39,819 nucleotides of DNA from an uncultured Bacteroidia bacterium (GTDB lineage: Bacteria; Bacteroidota; Bacteroidia; NS11-12g; UBA9320): contig CAJQIC010000032.1 of assembly GCA_905478335.1 (NCBI GenBank), forward strand, positions 1-39,819, written 5' to 3'. The notes beneath the pieces are model-generated. The model ran no database searches. It saw only the letters and a program-made list of their open reading frames with translations, and was not told where the DNA came from. Both the position numbers and the translations under genes were made by a program. Of the stretch, positions 30,743 through 39,587 are shown piece after piece; position 1 is the first letter of the stretch, and each line of letters starts with the position of its first letter.

Positions 30743-33352
30743 CTATTGAATATAGTTTCTTACGAAAAACAAGGCATATGCATCTGCGTCGGTATCCACT
30801 AGCAAAGTACGGAAATTACTTTGAGAGATTATATACAGGTCATATGCGCGTATACCTAAAGACTTGAAAAACTTGTCGTTTTTAATGAATTCAACATAAT
30901 ACGCCTCCGCAGTTTCTTTGTCCTCAAAGCTTTGGGCAGCAATGACATTTTTGTCGCCGACTAAATACGTATTGGTTCGAATATTTTCCGAACTATGCTT
31001 TTCACGATTATAGTCGCTAAATCCAGCCAGTATCTCTGATTTAGATCCACCGTCATAGATAACAATGAAGTAATGCTCTTCGCCAGGGGCGAATTTGTAT
31101 TTCTTAGATTCCGCTTCGTTTGCATCTTCACTACCTTGCTCTTTTAAGTACTGAATTGTGTAACTCGCTTGATTTGCCAATCGCGTGCCAGGATACAATT
31201 CAACGATACGTTGTAGCTCAGTTACATAGGCTTCTTTCCCCTTTGTTTTGCCAATGATGAGCGCTTGTAAATAATCAAACTTCGCCTGTAAGCTGTTTCC
31301 AGCATATTTTTCGCTTGCTTCTGTTTTGACAGCTAGCGCTTCATCATATTTGCCCTGTGTATAGGCTTCGTACGCTTTCTCGTATAACTGAGAAACTTCG
31401 TTTGTTCCTCCAAGTTGCTCGGCAAGCTCCCTGTTGTTCAAAACAAGATTGAACGGGTTTTTGGGGTACTTTTTATCCAATAATTTGGAATAATTTTCAG
31501 CCTCAGGTGTATTGCCCAACTCCGTTTCTATCTTATTTAAGATGAAATACGTTTCTGGTTCATTTACACCATCTGGAAACCGTTCCAACGACTGCAATAA
31601 GTACGATTTTGATTTAACAAACTCTTTAAGGTCTTCATAATAAATCTTACCTGTGTTGAACAGTGCCATTTCAATTTTATCGTACGCAGCTGACTTTGCT
31701 TCTTTTGATAATGGAATATTACGATAGTATTTCTTTTTGTCTTCTGATACCTTACTGATGACGTCTTGCGCGTCTGGGTCTTGGTCCGGATCATACACTT
31801 CATCTGGGTCACCATCCTCTGAGGTGTCGTCGTTATCCGTGTCGTCAACTTTGTTCAGGCTAGCTTGCATGCTCAAATATCTCCAAAGATCCGTTTTTGG
31901 TCTTGCTCCCCATTGCCGTTTAAAATCGTTAGAACCTCGTGCTACTGCAGATTTGTTATAAAAGTACCAAGTGCCACCCACAACTGCTGCTGTGTTTACC
32001 TTGTTGGGCTGTCCGAATGGGTCAAAGTCGTCGATTAGCGGTTGGTTCTGCTCTGCTCTTTCTTTGGCTAGGGCAGCTTCACGTTTGTCATTGGCTACTT
32101 GGTCTGCGATTTTTTTGTCTAATTCACTTTTGGGAAGACTGGCTAACTTTAGTAAACTGTCTTGTGTATAAACCGTGACTAGGTTTTCAATTAAATCAGT
32201 GAGTACAATTTGTTTTGCCTTAATGTATTCATAGTCTGGCCGCGTGTTCGACATAAACATGGCCGTACTATCAAAATACTTTTGCGATTTTTCGTAGTTC
32301 TTGCGCTCAAAGTAAATGGTTGCCAAGGCTAAATAGCTATTGGCTTTTTGGTCTTTATTTTTAACACTAGTGGCAGCAGACAATTCATAGTTGCGAATGG
32401 CCTCGTCAATATTTTTCGCTTGGATTTCAAGGTTCGCTAACTCATAATATATCTGATCGTAATAGTCGATATTCTTGTCGTCCGCCAACATTTTTTTAAG
32501 ATATTTTCTTGGCGTTTTGAGCGAAGAGCTTTCGTTACTTAACCCTATTGTTTTGATAAGACCTAAGTTCGATTGAAAAGCAAGAACATAAGGCGGGTTC
32601 AGTTTTATTGTTTTGATAAAATGGCTTTTCGACTTTTCTATCTCTTTCGTTTTTAAGTAAAGCTGAGCGAGTATAAAGTTATATCGAGATTTCTCATCTC
32701 TTTTGTATGTGAGTTTTAAGCCTTCTTCTAACGCACCAATCGCCTGAAGGTATTTTTCTTCTTGGATATAAATTTCGGCAGCAATTACTGCAAAATCTTT
32801 TTGGAGTCGAGCAGGGAATTGGCCTTCTTTTTGGATAACGCTCATGATGGCTTCAGCATCGTAGTACTTTTCTTGAGCGATGTAAGACATTAAAATGCCA
32901 AGCTTGGCATCATATTTTTTTTCTCCGTTCGGAAATTGGTTCGCAACGTACTGGTATGTTTCGATTGCAGTAAACAACTCGTTTTGATACAAATACGATT
33001 GACCAATGAGATACCAGGCTTCATCAACCCATTTGCTTTTTGGATGCTTTTTGATGACGCCAGAGCATTTTTTGTACACCTCTTCAAGGTTAGGTTTTTG
33101 TGCGGTTCTTTGGGCTGCGGTTCCGTAAGGGAAAACGCTAATGATTTGCGTAAAATCGTCGACATGCTGAGCCTTTAAAGATTCTTTAGCCTCATTGAGC
33201 TGCACTTTCGCCAGATACAATCCGTTGAAACGGGCGTTCATATTGTGCCAATTCTTTTTCAGCCAACTTTCTTTTACCTGACCAAATGCTGTGATTTGCA
33301 GAAGTAAAAGCAAGGATAAACTCAGAACTTTTTTAGGTGTAAATACCGTCAC
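30743..33352 (-). CDS. sprE: TPR protein, SprE/PorW-like type IX secretion component
   Basis: An 869-residue exported protein built of tetratricopeptide repeats. The region after the signal (NWHNMNARFNGLYLAKVQLNEAKESL) and the repeat WVDEAWYLIGQSYLYQNELFTAIETYQYVANQFP match what I know of SprE/PorW, a periplasmic T9SS and gliding protein. The C-terminal part (about 755-869, EEHYFIVIYDGG to the end) also fits that family. Characterised members are lipoproteins. Here the N-terminus ends in TAFGQ with no cysteine, so it looks like a signal-peptidase-I substrate. The start is GTG; no in-frame ATG precedes the signal and a stop codon lies just upstream. An acidic Asp-rich stretch occurs near 500-530. 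Confidence 0.8.
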   Translation of the reverse strand: MTVFTPKKVLSLSLLLLLQITAFGQVKESWLKKNWHNMNARFNGLYLAKVQLNEAKESLKAQHVDDFTQIISVFPYGTAAQRTAQKPNLEEVYKKCSGVIKKHPKSKWVDEAWYLIGQSYLYQNELFTAIETYQYVANQFPNGEKKYDAKLGILMSYIAQEKYYDAEAIMSVIQKEGQFPARLQKDFAVIAAEIYIQEEKYLQAIGALEEGLKLTYKRDEKSRYNFILAQLYLKTKEIEKSKSHFIKTIKLNPPYVLAFQSNLGLIKTIGLSNESSSLKTPRKYLKKMLADDKNIDYYDQIYYELANLEIQAKNIDEAIRNYELSAATSVKNKDQKANSYLALATIYFERKNYEKSQKYFDSTAMFMSNTRPDYEYIKAKQIVLTDLIENLVTVYTQDSLLKLASLPKSELDKKIADQVANDKREAALAKERAEQNQPLIDDFDPFGQPNKVNTAAVVGGTWYFYNKSAVARGSNDFKRQWGARPKTDLWRYLSMQASLNKVDDTDNDDTSEDGDPDEVYDPDQDPDAQDVISKVSEDKKKYYRNIPLSKEAKSAAYDKIEMALFNTGKIYYEDLKEFVKSKSYLLQSLERFPDGVNEPETYFILNKIETELGNTPEAENYSKLLDKKYPKNPFNLVLNNRELAEQLGGTNEVSQLYEKAYEAYTQGKYDEALAVKTEASEKYAGNSLQAKFDYLQALIIGKTKGKEAYVTELQRIVELYPGTRLANQASYTIQYLKEQGSEDANEAESKKYKFAPGEEHYFIVIYDGGSKSEILAGFSDYNREKHSSENIRTNTYLVGDKNVIAAQSFEDKETAEAYYVEFIKNDKFFKSLGIRAYDLYIISQSNFRTLLVDTDADAYALFFVRNYIQ

Positions 33353-33379
33353 GATTCAAATAAATATTGGTATTAGTTA

Positions 33380-33387
33380 TAACTTTG
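33380..33387 (+). promoter_or_regulatory. -7 promoter element for the M23 peptidase gene
   Basis: TAACTTTG, an exact TAnnTTTG match, lies 58 bases upstream of the ATG at 33446. The nearest TTG (33367-33369) is too close to serve as a standard -33 box. Confidence 0.35.
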
Positions 33388-33445
33388 AATCTGCAATAAT
33401 ATTTTATAACTGGGTATTTTTAGTCAAGGAGTTCCCACAATTGAA

Positions 33446-34306
33446 ATGAAAGTATCTCGAATAAAGGAATTTTTAACCAAAAAACTGCGTAACCGATACC
33501 GGTTAATTATCCGTAACGACCGCAATTTGGAGGAACGTATTTCGATGGTATTGACACCACTTAACGTTGTGTTGTTGCTCAGTGGTTTGCTTGTGGTTTT
33601 TACAGCAATTTCCATCTTTTTATTACCAATGACGCCGCTTCGATACATCATGCCAGGTGGCGGAGAAATAAACCCACGTGATTTTCGCGTGATGAAGCAT
33701 CGGCTAGATTCCATCGAAAGGGCCATGGAGCTGAGAGACCAGCGCGATTCAAACTTGTATCGAATATTAATAGGTGTTGATTCTGCGACCTCATTCTTTG
33801 ACTCGAAACCAAAACCAATTCAGCAACAAACTGGCTGGTCATTTTTTCCGACTGCGTCTGCGCATGTCGGTCATTCAGCAGAAGGCCTATCAGAGGCGAG
33901 TCCAACTTCAGAAAAGGATAAAACGCCATTAAAACGCGTTTATTCGTTTTATGCTCCTTTGAAAGGCGTAATTACAGATACCTTTAACCAAAGAAACAAA
34001 CACACAGCAATCGATATTGCTTCATACCCGAATGCCGCTGTAAAAGCAACACTCGACGGTACTGTCGTACTCAGTTCTTGGACACCCGAAACCGGACACG
34101 TTATGGTTGTGCAGCATACCGACAACTTTATTTCTGTGTATAAGCACAACGCTGTATTGCTTAAAAAGCAAGGTAATCGGGTTAGGGTAGGAGAAGTCAT
34201 AGCCTTAATGGGTAACTCGGGCGAGTTAACTTCAGGCCCTCATTTGCACTTTGAATTGTGGCATAATGGGTTGGCTGTAGATCCAGCAGACTATATTAAG
34301 TTTTAG
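33446..34306 (+). CDS. M23 family metallopeptidase, membrane-anchored
   Basis: A 286-residue protein with a basic cytoplasmic N-terminus, one transmembrane helix (about 40-60), a linker, and a C-terminal peptidase_M23/LytM domain (about 165-286). The zinc site appears complete: His186 and Asp190 (HTAID) and the HxH motif at 266-268 (GPHLHFE). It likely cleaves peptide crosslinks in periplasmic peptidoglycan. A bactofilin gene follows after 18 bases. Bactofilins commonly position M23 enzymes in other bacteria, so the two probably act together on cell shape or local wall growth. Confidence 0.93.
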   Translation: MKVSRIKEFLTKKLRNRYRLIIRNDRNLEERISMVLTPLNVVLLLSGLLVVFTAISIFLLPMTPLRYIMPGGGEINPRDFRVMKHRLDSIERAMELRDQRDSNLYRILIGVDSATSFFDSKPKPIQQQTGWSFFPTASAHVGHSAEGLSEASPTSEKDKTPLKRVYSFYAPLKGVITDTFNQRNKHTAIDIASYPNAAVKATLDGTVVLSSWTPETGHVMVVQHTDNFISVYKHNAVLLKKQGNRVRVGEVIALMGNSGELTSGPHLHFELWHNGLAVDPADYIKF

Positions 34307-34324
34307 AATCATCATATTTGTACT

Positions 34325-34732
34325 ATGTTATCAAATAAAAAGAAAGATACAACATCAGCACCAAACGGGTCAATAAATGTAATTGGATCTGATACAGTAA
34401 TTGAAGGGAACATCACTTCTAATGGAGATGTGCGCATTGACGGGACCTTGGTTGGTTCAGTGAAAACATCATCTAAACTGGTGTTGGGTATTTCAGGTAA
34501 AATTGAAGGGGATGCCAATGCCAAGTCAGCTGATATAAGTGGAAAAGTTGCCGGTAACGTAAATATTTCTGAAATTCTATATCTCAAATCCACTTCAAGA
34601 ATTGTTGGAGATATTCATACAAATAAGCTTGTGGTAGAATCGGGTGGCGAATTCAACGGTAAATGTGAGATGGGTAAATCTGCCATACCTATTGATGCAT
34701 CAAAGCAAACTAAAGGCGCAGTTGGACAGTAA
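34325..34732 (+). CDS. bactofilin family cytoskeletal protein
   Basis: A 135-residue cytoplasmic protein with a single bactofilin (DUF583) domain (about 15-115). It is a right-handed beta-helix recognisable from its repeating turns: GSDTVIEGNITSNGDVRIDGTLVGSV, KIEGDANAKSADISGKVAGNV, SRIVGDIHTNKLVVESGGEFNGKCEMG. The tails are short and polar, as expected. Bactofilins polymerise into non-polar filaments at the membrane without nucleotide. It is 18 bases from the M23 peptidase gene upstream, and its 3' end overlaps the atpZ gene in another frame. Confidence 0.95.
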   Translation: MLSNKKKDTTSAPNGSINVIGSDTVIEGNITSNGDVRIDGTLVGSVKTSSKLVLGISGKIEGDANAKSADISGKVAGNVNISEILYLKSTSRIVGDIHTNKLVVESGGEFNGKCEMGKSAIPIDASKQTKGAVGQ

Positions 34733-34931
34733 ACCGCGCAATAGGGGTTATGTCAAGTATTCAGCCTTGGCATTTCAAATAGTCGCAACCATTTTAATCC
34801 TTGTTTACCTAGGAGGCAAATTAGATGACTATGTAAAGAATGTTACACCTTGGTTTACGTTGCTGGGAGCAGTTTTGGGTGTAGTTGGGTCAATGGTATA
34901 CTTAATCGTTCGGGTGACTAAATCTAAATAG
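34695..34931 (+). CDS. atpZ: AtpZ/AtpI-type small membrane protein
   Basis: A 78-residue protein with two transmembrane segments (about 25-42 and 52-72) joined by a short loop (GGKLDDYVKNVTPWF). This is the ATPase_gene1 (AtpZ) pattern of a protein encoded ahead of F0F1 ATP synthase genes and thought to aid ion uptake or assembly. The start is uncertain: ATG 34695 overlaps the bactofilin gene by 38 bases, TTG 34722 by 11 bases (69 residues), and ATG 34644 would be longer than the family norm. The strongly conserved part begins at KYSALAFQ. Confidence 0.75.
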   Translation: MHQSKLKAQLDSKPRNRGYVKYSALAFQIVATILILVYLGGKLDDYVKNVTPWFTLLGAVLGVVGSMVYLIVRVTKSK

Positions 34932-34961
34932 TCACATTTCTTAATATTTTGAACCGTTTTA

Positions 34962-34992
34962 TTGGCATATCCATGCAATAAGTACACCTTTG
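34962..34992 (+). promoter_or_regulatory. possible promoter for the ATP synthase operon
   Basis: TTG (34962-34964), 20 bp, then CACCTTTG (34985-34992) matches the Bacteroidota pattern except for the first base of the -7 box. It lies between atpZ and the AtpI-like gene. Confidence 0.3.
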
Positions 34993-35010
34993 CGGCTGAA
35001 TTTGTAGTCA

Positions 35011-35382
35011 GTGAAATCATATCTTTCTAAATTAATCATAATGGCAGCGGTTGTAGCAGGTTTGATGCTACTAATCCACGGTGCATTTGGGGTTGCCGTT
35101 TCGGTGTGGAGCTGGATGGCGTTAGGTTTCTTTTTTGGGTTAAATCTATTGACTCATTTTCTTTCGATAAGCATGCTAAAATCAAGTCAAAAATCTTTCT
35201 TAACATTTATGTATGGAAGCATTGGGTTGAGATTTATTTTTAGCATTTTTTTCGTCGTTATATATCTGATTGTCAATGAGGTAAGAGACAAAATTGTGAT
35301 AGTGAATTTTCTATTTTTATATTTATTATTCACAACTTTTGAATTATATCATTTAGTGACTAAATTGCGCACCGAAAAATAA
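35011..35382 (+). CDS. small hydrophobic membrane protein in the AtpI position
   Basis: A 123-residue protein with about four transmembrane segments and a short polar C-terminus (TKLRTEK). Sequence similarity to a named family is not clear to me, but size, topology and position directly before atpB fit AtpI/ATP synthase subunit I, which supports assembly of the c-ring in some bacteria. The start is GTG at 35011; ATG 35041 would remove ten residues and still leave the first helix. Its stop codon overlaps the Shine-Dalgarno-like AAGGAG of atpB, so the two are probably translated in series. Confidence 0.7.
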   Translation: MKSYLSKLIIMAAVVAGLMLLIHGAFGVAVSVWSWMALGFFFGLNLLTHFLSISMLKSSQKSFLTFMYGSIGLRFIFSIFFVVIYLIVNEVRDKIVIVNFLFLYLLFTTFELYHLVTKLRTEK

Positions 35383-35392
35383 GGAGCTATTG

Positions 35393-36565
35393 ATGTTTCA
35401 AACCACTGAAAATAAGGAGTTTACCAAAGTGTTTGGATTAAGAAAAATCTTATTGTTTGGCCTGTTTTTCTGTTTTGTGACTGCTTTTGCAAGTACAGAA
35501 CATGAAGAAGCCCATGACGATCATGCGGAGAAAGAAGAATTCAATGCTGGTGAAATGATTATGCACCACATTGCTGACGCGCACGAAATTCATTTCCTGA
35601 CTTTAAACGCAGGTAAAGAAAACGAAAAGCACGTTACTGTTAACCTTCCAGTTATTCTTATTGGAGATGGTGCTGTTAAGGTATTTAGTTCTAAACATCT
35701 TTACCATGGCGAAGCGTTGCATCTTGAAGAAGGTCACGGATTTGCTTATGGAAACTATGTGATGGTTGATGAGGTGATTTACAACAAAGAAGAAGGTGGT
35801 GATCACGGCATTGTTAGAGACGAAGCTGGAGCGATAATCAATAGTAAGCCTTTAGATATGTCTATCACCAAGACGGTGGTTGGGTTATTACTATCTGTAA
35901 TTATCCTGTTGTGGATTTTCATAGCAGTAGGAAAAGCATACAAGAAAAGAGGTCATACGCAAGCGCCAAAAGGATTGCAAGCGTTGATAGAGCCTTTAGT
36001 TGAATTTGCTCATGAGCAAATCATTATTCCTTCAGTTGGGAGTAGAGAAAAGGCTGCTAAGTTTACACCGTTCTTGTTGTCTGTATTCTTCTTTATCTGG
36101 ATTGCAAACCTATTGGGACTTATGAGTTTCTTAGGTGGTTATAACGTAATGGGGTCAATGAGTGTAACGTTAGTACTCGCATTTTTTGTCTTTGTTATTA
36201 CCAACATCAATGGAAACAAGCATTATTGGAAGCACATTTTTGCTCCAGAAGGAGTGCCGTTTGCCATTAAGTTGATTTTGGTGCCAATTGAAGCATTACA
36301 AATTTTTATTAAACCTTTGGTCTTGATGGTACGTTTAACGGCGAACATCACTGCTGGACACATTATCATATTAGCCTTTACAGCGTTGATCTTTATTTTC
36401 GGTCAAACAAGTGCAGTTGCTGGTTATGGTGTTGGTGCAGGGTCATTGATTTTTATGGTATTTATGTTCTTTATTGAACTGTTAGTTGCCTTCTTGCAAG
36501 CTTACGTATTTACATTATTGTCGGCATTGTACTTTGGTTCAGCGGTTGAAGACGGACATCATTAA
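35393..36565 (+). CDS. atpB: F0F1 ATP synthase subunit a
   Basis: A 390-residue membrane subunit that forms the proton half-channels against the c-ring. The C-terminal part (about 160-385) is the usual a-subunit with the essential Arg314 in LMVRLTANITAGH and a final FLQAYVFTLLSALYF helix. The first 155 residues are an extra exported segment: a signal-like helix (about 17-33), then a stretch rich in His, Asp and Glu (about 36-66). I recall such extensions in Bacteroidota a-subunits. ATG 35393 is chosen over TTG 35390 because AAGGAG (35381-35386) sits six bases upstream; this kind of ribosome site is uncommon in the phylum. Confidence 0.96.
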   Translation: MFQTTENKEFTKVFGLRKILLFGLFFCFVTAFASTEHEEAHDDHAEKEEFNAGEMIMHHIADAHEIHFLTLNAGKENEKHVTVNLPVILIGDGAVKVFSSKHLYHGEALHLEEGHGFAYGNYVMVDEVIYNKEEGGDHGIVRDEAGAIINSKPLDMSITKTVVGLLLSVIILLWIFIAVGKAYKKRGHTQAPKGLQALIEPLVEFAHEQIIIPSVGSREKAAKFTPFLLSVFFFIWIANLLGLMSFLGGYNVMGSMSVTLVLAFFVFVITNINGNKHYWKHIFAPEGVPFAIKLILVPIEALQIFIKPLVLMVRLTANITAGHIIILAFTALIFIFGQTSAVAGYGVGAGSLIFMVFMFFIELLVAFLQAYVFTLLSALYFGSAVEDGHH

Positions 36566-36584
36566 CAAGCAAATTTTTATTTAA

Positions 36585-36857
<273 letters not shown>

Positions 36858-36879
36858 GTTAAACTAGAAAAATATTATA

Positions 36880-36910
36880 CTGGGGCCGATAGTCGGCTCC
36901 AGGTTTTTTT
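36880..36910 (+). terminator. terminator-like hairpin between atpE and atpF
   Basis: A 10-bp stem (36880-36889 with 36893-36902, one mismatch) and the 3-base loop TAG are followed by seven T at 36904-36910. It lies 22 bases after the atpE stop and 31 bases before the atpF start, inside an operon that clearly continues. It may end part of the transcription so that more c subunit is made, or protect the 3' end of an atpE message. Confidence 0.7.
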
Positions 36911-36941
36911 CTTGTTTTCAACGAATTAAAATTAAGCATTT

Positions 36942-37445
36942 ATGATTCTTCTAAATTTATTAGCAGCTCCTTTGGGTCTTATTATTTGGACCTCTATTGC
37001 CTTCATTATTGTGTTGGTGTTGTTAAAGAAATTGGCTTGGAAGCCAATTTTAAACACCTTGCAAGAAAGAAATGATTTTATTGACAAGTCATTGAAGTCG
37101 GCAGAAGAAGCAAAGGCACAAATGGGTCAGCTAAAATCAGACAACGAGAAATTGTTGGCTGAAGCACGTGTTGAGCGCGAAAAAATGCTCAAAGAAGCAC
37201 GTGAAACTAAAGAAAGCATTATTGCTGATGCGAAGAAAACAGCTGCATCTGAGGGCGAAAGAATTATCAATAGCGCTCGAGAAGAGATCGAAAAAGAAAA
37301 GGCTAAAGCCATGTCTGATATTAAGACTCAGGTTGCCGCTTTATCTATCGATATCGCAGAAAAGGTACTTCGGTCAGAACTGTCTAACAAAGACAAGCAA
37401 GCTGAAATTGTTGAAGAACACTTGAAACAATCTCAATTATCTTAA
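36942..37445 (+). CDS. atpF: F0F1 ATP synthase subunit b
   Basis: A 167-residue peripheral-stalk subunit. It has one N-terminal transmembrane helix (about 5-28, APLGLIIWTSIAFIIVLVLL), the conserved LAWKPILNTLQERNDFID segment, and a long charged helix (about 50-150) that forms the right-handed coiled coil. Length is normal for a b subunit. It is separated from atpE by 84 bases holding a terminator-like hairpin and from atpH by one base. Confidence 0.96.
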   Translation: MILLNLLAAPLGLIIWTSIAFIIVLVLLKKLAWKPILNTLQERNDFIDKSLKSAEEAKAQMGQLKSDNEKLLAEARVEREKMLKEARETKESIIADAKKTAASEGERIINSAREEIEKEKAKAMSDIKTQVAALSIDIAEKVLRSELSNKDKQAEIVEEHLKQSQLS

Positions 37446-37446
37446 T

Positions 37447-37983
37447 ATGTCTAGTAGAGTAGCAACACGATACGCAAAATCCCTCATTGAGTTGGCACAA
37501 ACGCAGTCAGTTGACAGCGCGGTGTACGACGAAATGTTGGCCTTTAGCGGGTTGGCTTCGGAAAGTAAGGACTTACGCGACTTACTATCCAATCCTGTTG
37601 TTTCTGGTCAAGACAAAGCCCAAGTGTTAGACAAGGTTTTTGAAGGTGCTTCGGCATTAACAAAAAGCTTTGTATCGCTAGTGGTAAGTCGCAAGAGAGA
37701 ATCGGAACTTGCTAACATAGCGAAAGTGTACATCCAGATGTATGACCAAAACAAAGGTGTAATAAAGGTGTCGGTTAAATCGGCAATTGCACTTGACGAG
37801 AAGTCATTAGAGGATGTTAAGCGATATTTAAAAAGCTTGGTAAAAGAAGACGAACTTCAAATTGACAATACCGTTGATGCATCTGTCATTGGTGGCATGG
37901 TAATTCAATTTGATGATAAGCTACTTGACTTAAGCATCGCGAAAGAATTAAAAGAAATTAGAAAGCAATTAATTTATAATTAA
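37447..37983 (+). CDS. atpH: F0F1 ATP synthase subunit delta
   Basis: A 178-residue subunit linking the peripheral stalk to the top of the alpha3beta3 head. The N-terminal helical domain begins SRVATRYAKSLIELA and contains DLLSNPVVSGQDKAQVLDKVF. The C-terminal domain ends with DASVIGGMVIQFDDKLLDLSIAKELKEIRKQL, the family signature. It starts one base after the atpF stop and ends six bases before atpA. Confidence 0.96.
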   Translation: MSSRVATRYAKSLIELAQTQSVDSAVYDEMLAFSGLASESKDLRDLLSNPVVSGQDKAQVLDKVFEGASALTKSFVSLVVSRKRESELANIAKVYIQMYDQNKGVIKVSVKSAIALDEKSLEDVKRYLKSLVKEDELQIDNTVDASVIGGMVIQFDDKLLDLSIAKELKEIRKQLIYN

Positions 37984-37989
37984 TAGGTT

Positions 37990-39570
37990 ATGGCTCAGAT
38001 CAGACCAGATGAAGTTTCATCGATCATTAAAGAACAATTATCAAATGTTCAAACTGCTGCACAATTAGAAGAAATTGGCACAGTATTACAAGTTGGTGAC
38101 GGTATTGCCCGTATCCATGGTTTAACAAACGTTAGATCTGGAGAGTTAATTGAATTTGACAATGGTATCAATGCAATTGTATTGAACCTTGAAGAAGACA
38201 ACGTTGGAGCGGTACTACTTGGTTCATCATCAGAAATTAAAGAAGGTGACACGGTAAAACGAACAAACCGAATTGCTTCCATTAATGTGGGAGAAGGTAT
38301 GTTGGGTCGTGTTGTTGATACACTTGGTAAGCCACTTGATGGTAAAGGTGATATCGCGGGTGAAGTATATGAGATGCCATTAGAGCGTAAAGCGCCAGGT
38401 GTTATCTATAGAGAGCCTGTAACAGAACCACTTCAAACTGGAATTAAAGCGATTGATGCGATGATTCCTATTGGAAGAGGACAACGTGAGTTGATTATTG
38501 GTGATAGACAAACTGGTAAAACAGCAGTGGCTATTGATACCATTATCAACCAAAAAGAATTTTACGACAAAGGAGAGCCAGTTTACTGTATTTACGTAGC
38601 GTGTGGACAGAAGTCTTCAACCGTAAAACAAGTAGTAAAAGCGCTTGAAGAAAAAGGAGCAATGGCTTACACAACTGTTGTTTCAGCAAGTGCTGCGGAT
38701 CCTGCACCAATGCAATTCTACGCGCCAATGGCGGGTGCTGCGATTGGTGAGTTCTTTAGAGATACAGGACGTCCAGCGTTAATTATATATGACGATTTGT
38801 CAAAGCAGGCGGTTGCATACCGTGAGGTATCTTTGCTTCTTAAACGTCCTCCGGGTCGTGAGGCATATCCTGGTGATGTATTCTACTTGCACTCAAGATT
38901 ACTTGAAAGAGCGGCGAAAGTGAACAGTTCAGATGAGATTGCATCTCAAATGAATGATTTACCTGAAAACCTAAAGCCATTAGTAAAAGGTGGTGGATCG
39001 TTAACGGCGCTTCCTATTATTGAAACACAAGCGGGTGATGTATCAGCGTATATTCCAACCAACGTAATTTCGATTACAGATGGTCAGATTTTCCTAGAAA
39101 GTGATTTGTTTAACTCTGGTGTGCGTCCAGCAATTAACGTAGGTATCTCGGTATCGCGTGTTGGGGGTTCTGCTCAGATTAAATCAATGAAGAAAACTTC
39201 AGGTACATTGAAACTTGATCAAGCACAATATCGTGAGCTTGAAGCGTTTGCTAAATTTGGTTCTGACTTAGATGCTGCAACAAAAGCGGTACTTGACAAA
39301 GGATCTAGAAACGTGGAAGTGTTAAAGCAAGGACAATATTCACCATTGTCTGCTGGTCAACAAGTAGCGATTATTTATCTTGGAACTAAAGGTTTGTTGA
39401 AGGACGTACCAGTGAAGAAGGTAAGAGCTTTTGAAAGCGAATACCTAGAGACACTGCAAAAGAAAAGTCCTGATACGTTAAGTCAACTAAATGCTGGTAA
39501 ACTTAGTGATGAGATTACTGGAGCACTAGAAACAATTGGTGCTGAAGTTGCTAAAAACTACGCTGAATAA
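37990..39570 (+). CDS. atpA: F0F1 ATP synthase subunit alpha
   Basis: A 526-residue head subunit that carries the non-catalytic nucleotide sites. The Walker A loop GDRQTGKT is at 171-178, the Walker B region is [12 protein letters not shown], and the arginine finger is in the conserved [11 protein letters not shown] segment. The N-terminal beta-barrel begins near residue 28. Length is slightly above the usual 500-515. It is in the run atpB-E-F-H-A-G; the beta and epsilon genes are not in the window, in line with the split arrangement usual in Bacteroidota. Confidence 0.98.
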   Translation: MAQIRPDEVSSIIKEQLSNVQTAAQLEEIGTVLQVGDGIARIHGLTNVRSGELIEFDNGINAIVLNLEEDNVGAVLLGSSSEIKEGDTVKRTNRIASINVGEGMLGRVVDTLGKPLDGKGDIAGEVYEMPLERKAPGVIYREPVTEPLQTGIKAIDAMIPIGRGQRELIIGDRQTGKTAVAIDTIINQKEFYDKGEPVYCIYVACGQKSSTVKQVVKALEEKGAMAYTTVVSASAADPAPMQFYAPMAGAAIGEFFRDTGRPALIIYDDLSKQAVAYREVSLLLKRPPGREAYPGDVFYLHSRLLERAAKVNSSDEIASQMNDLPENLKPLVKGGGSLTALPIIETQAGDVSAYIPTNVISITDGQIFLESDLFNSGVRPAINVGISVSRVGGSAQIKSMKKTSGTLKLDQAQYRELEAFAKFGSDLDAATKAVLDKGSRNVEVLKQGQYSPLSAGQQVAIIYLGTKGLLKDVPVKKVRAFESEYLETLQKKSPDTLSQLNAGKLSDEITGALETIGAEVAKNYAE

Positions 39571-39587
39571 TTTAAAACGATCGTATT

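Noticed and set aside
34962-34978. Sigma-54 promoter before the ATP synthase genes (TTGGCA...TGCA)
   Set aside because: GG and GC are separated by 9 rather than 10 bases, and the TTGC half is ATGC; spacing in sigma-54 sites is strict.
35390-35392. TTG start of atpB
   Set aside because: ATG follows immediately at 35393, with AAGGAG at ideal distance from the ATG.
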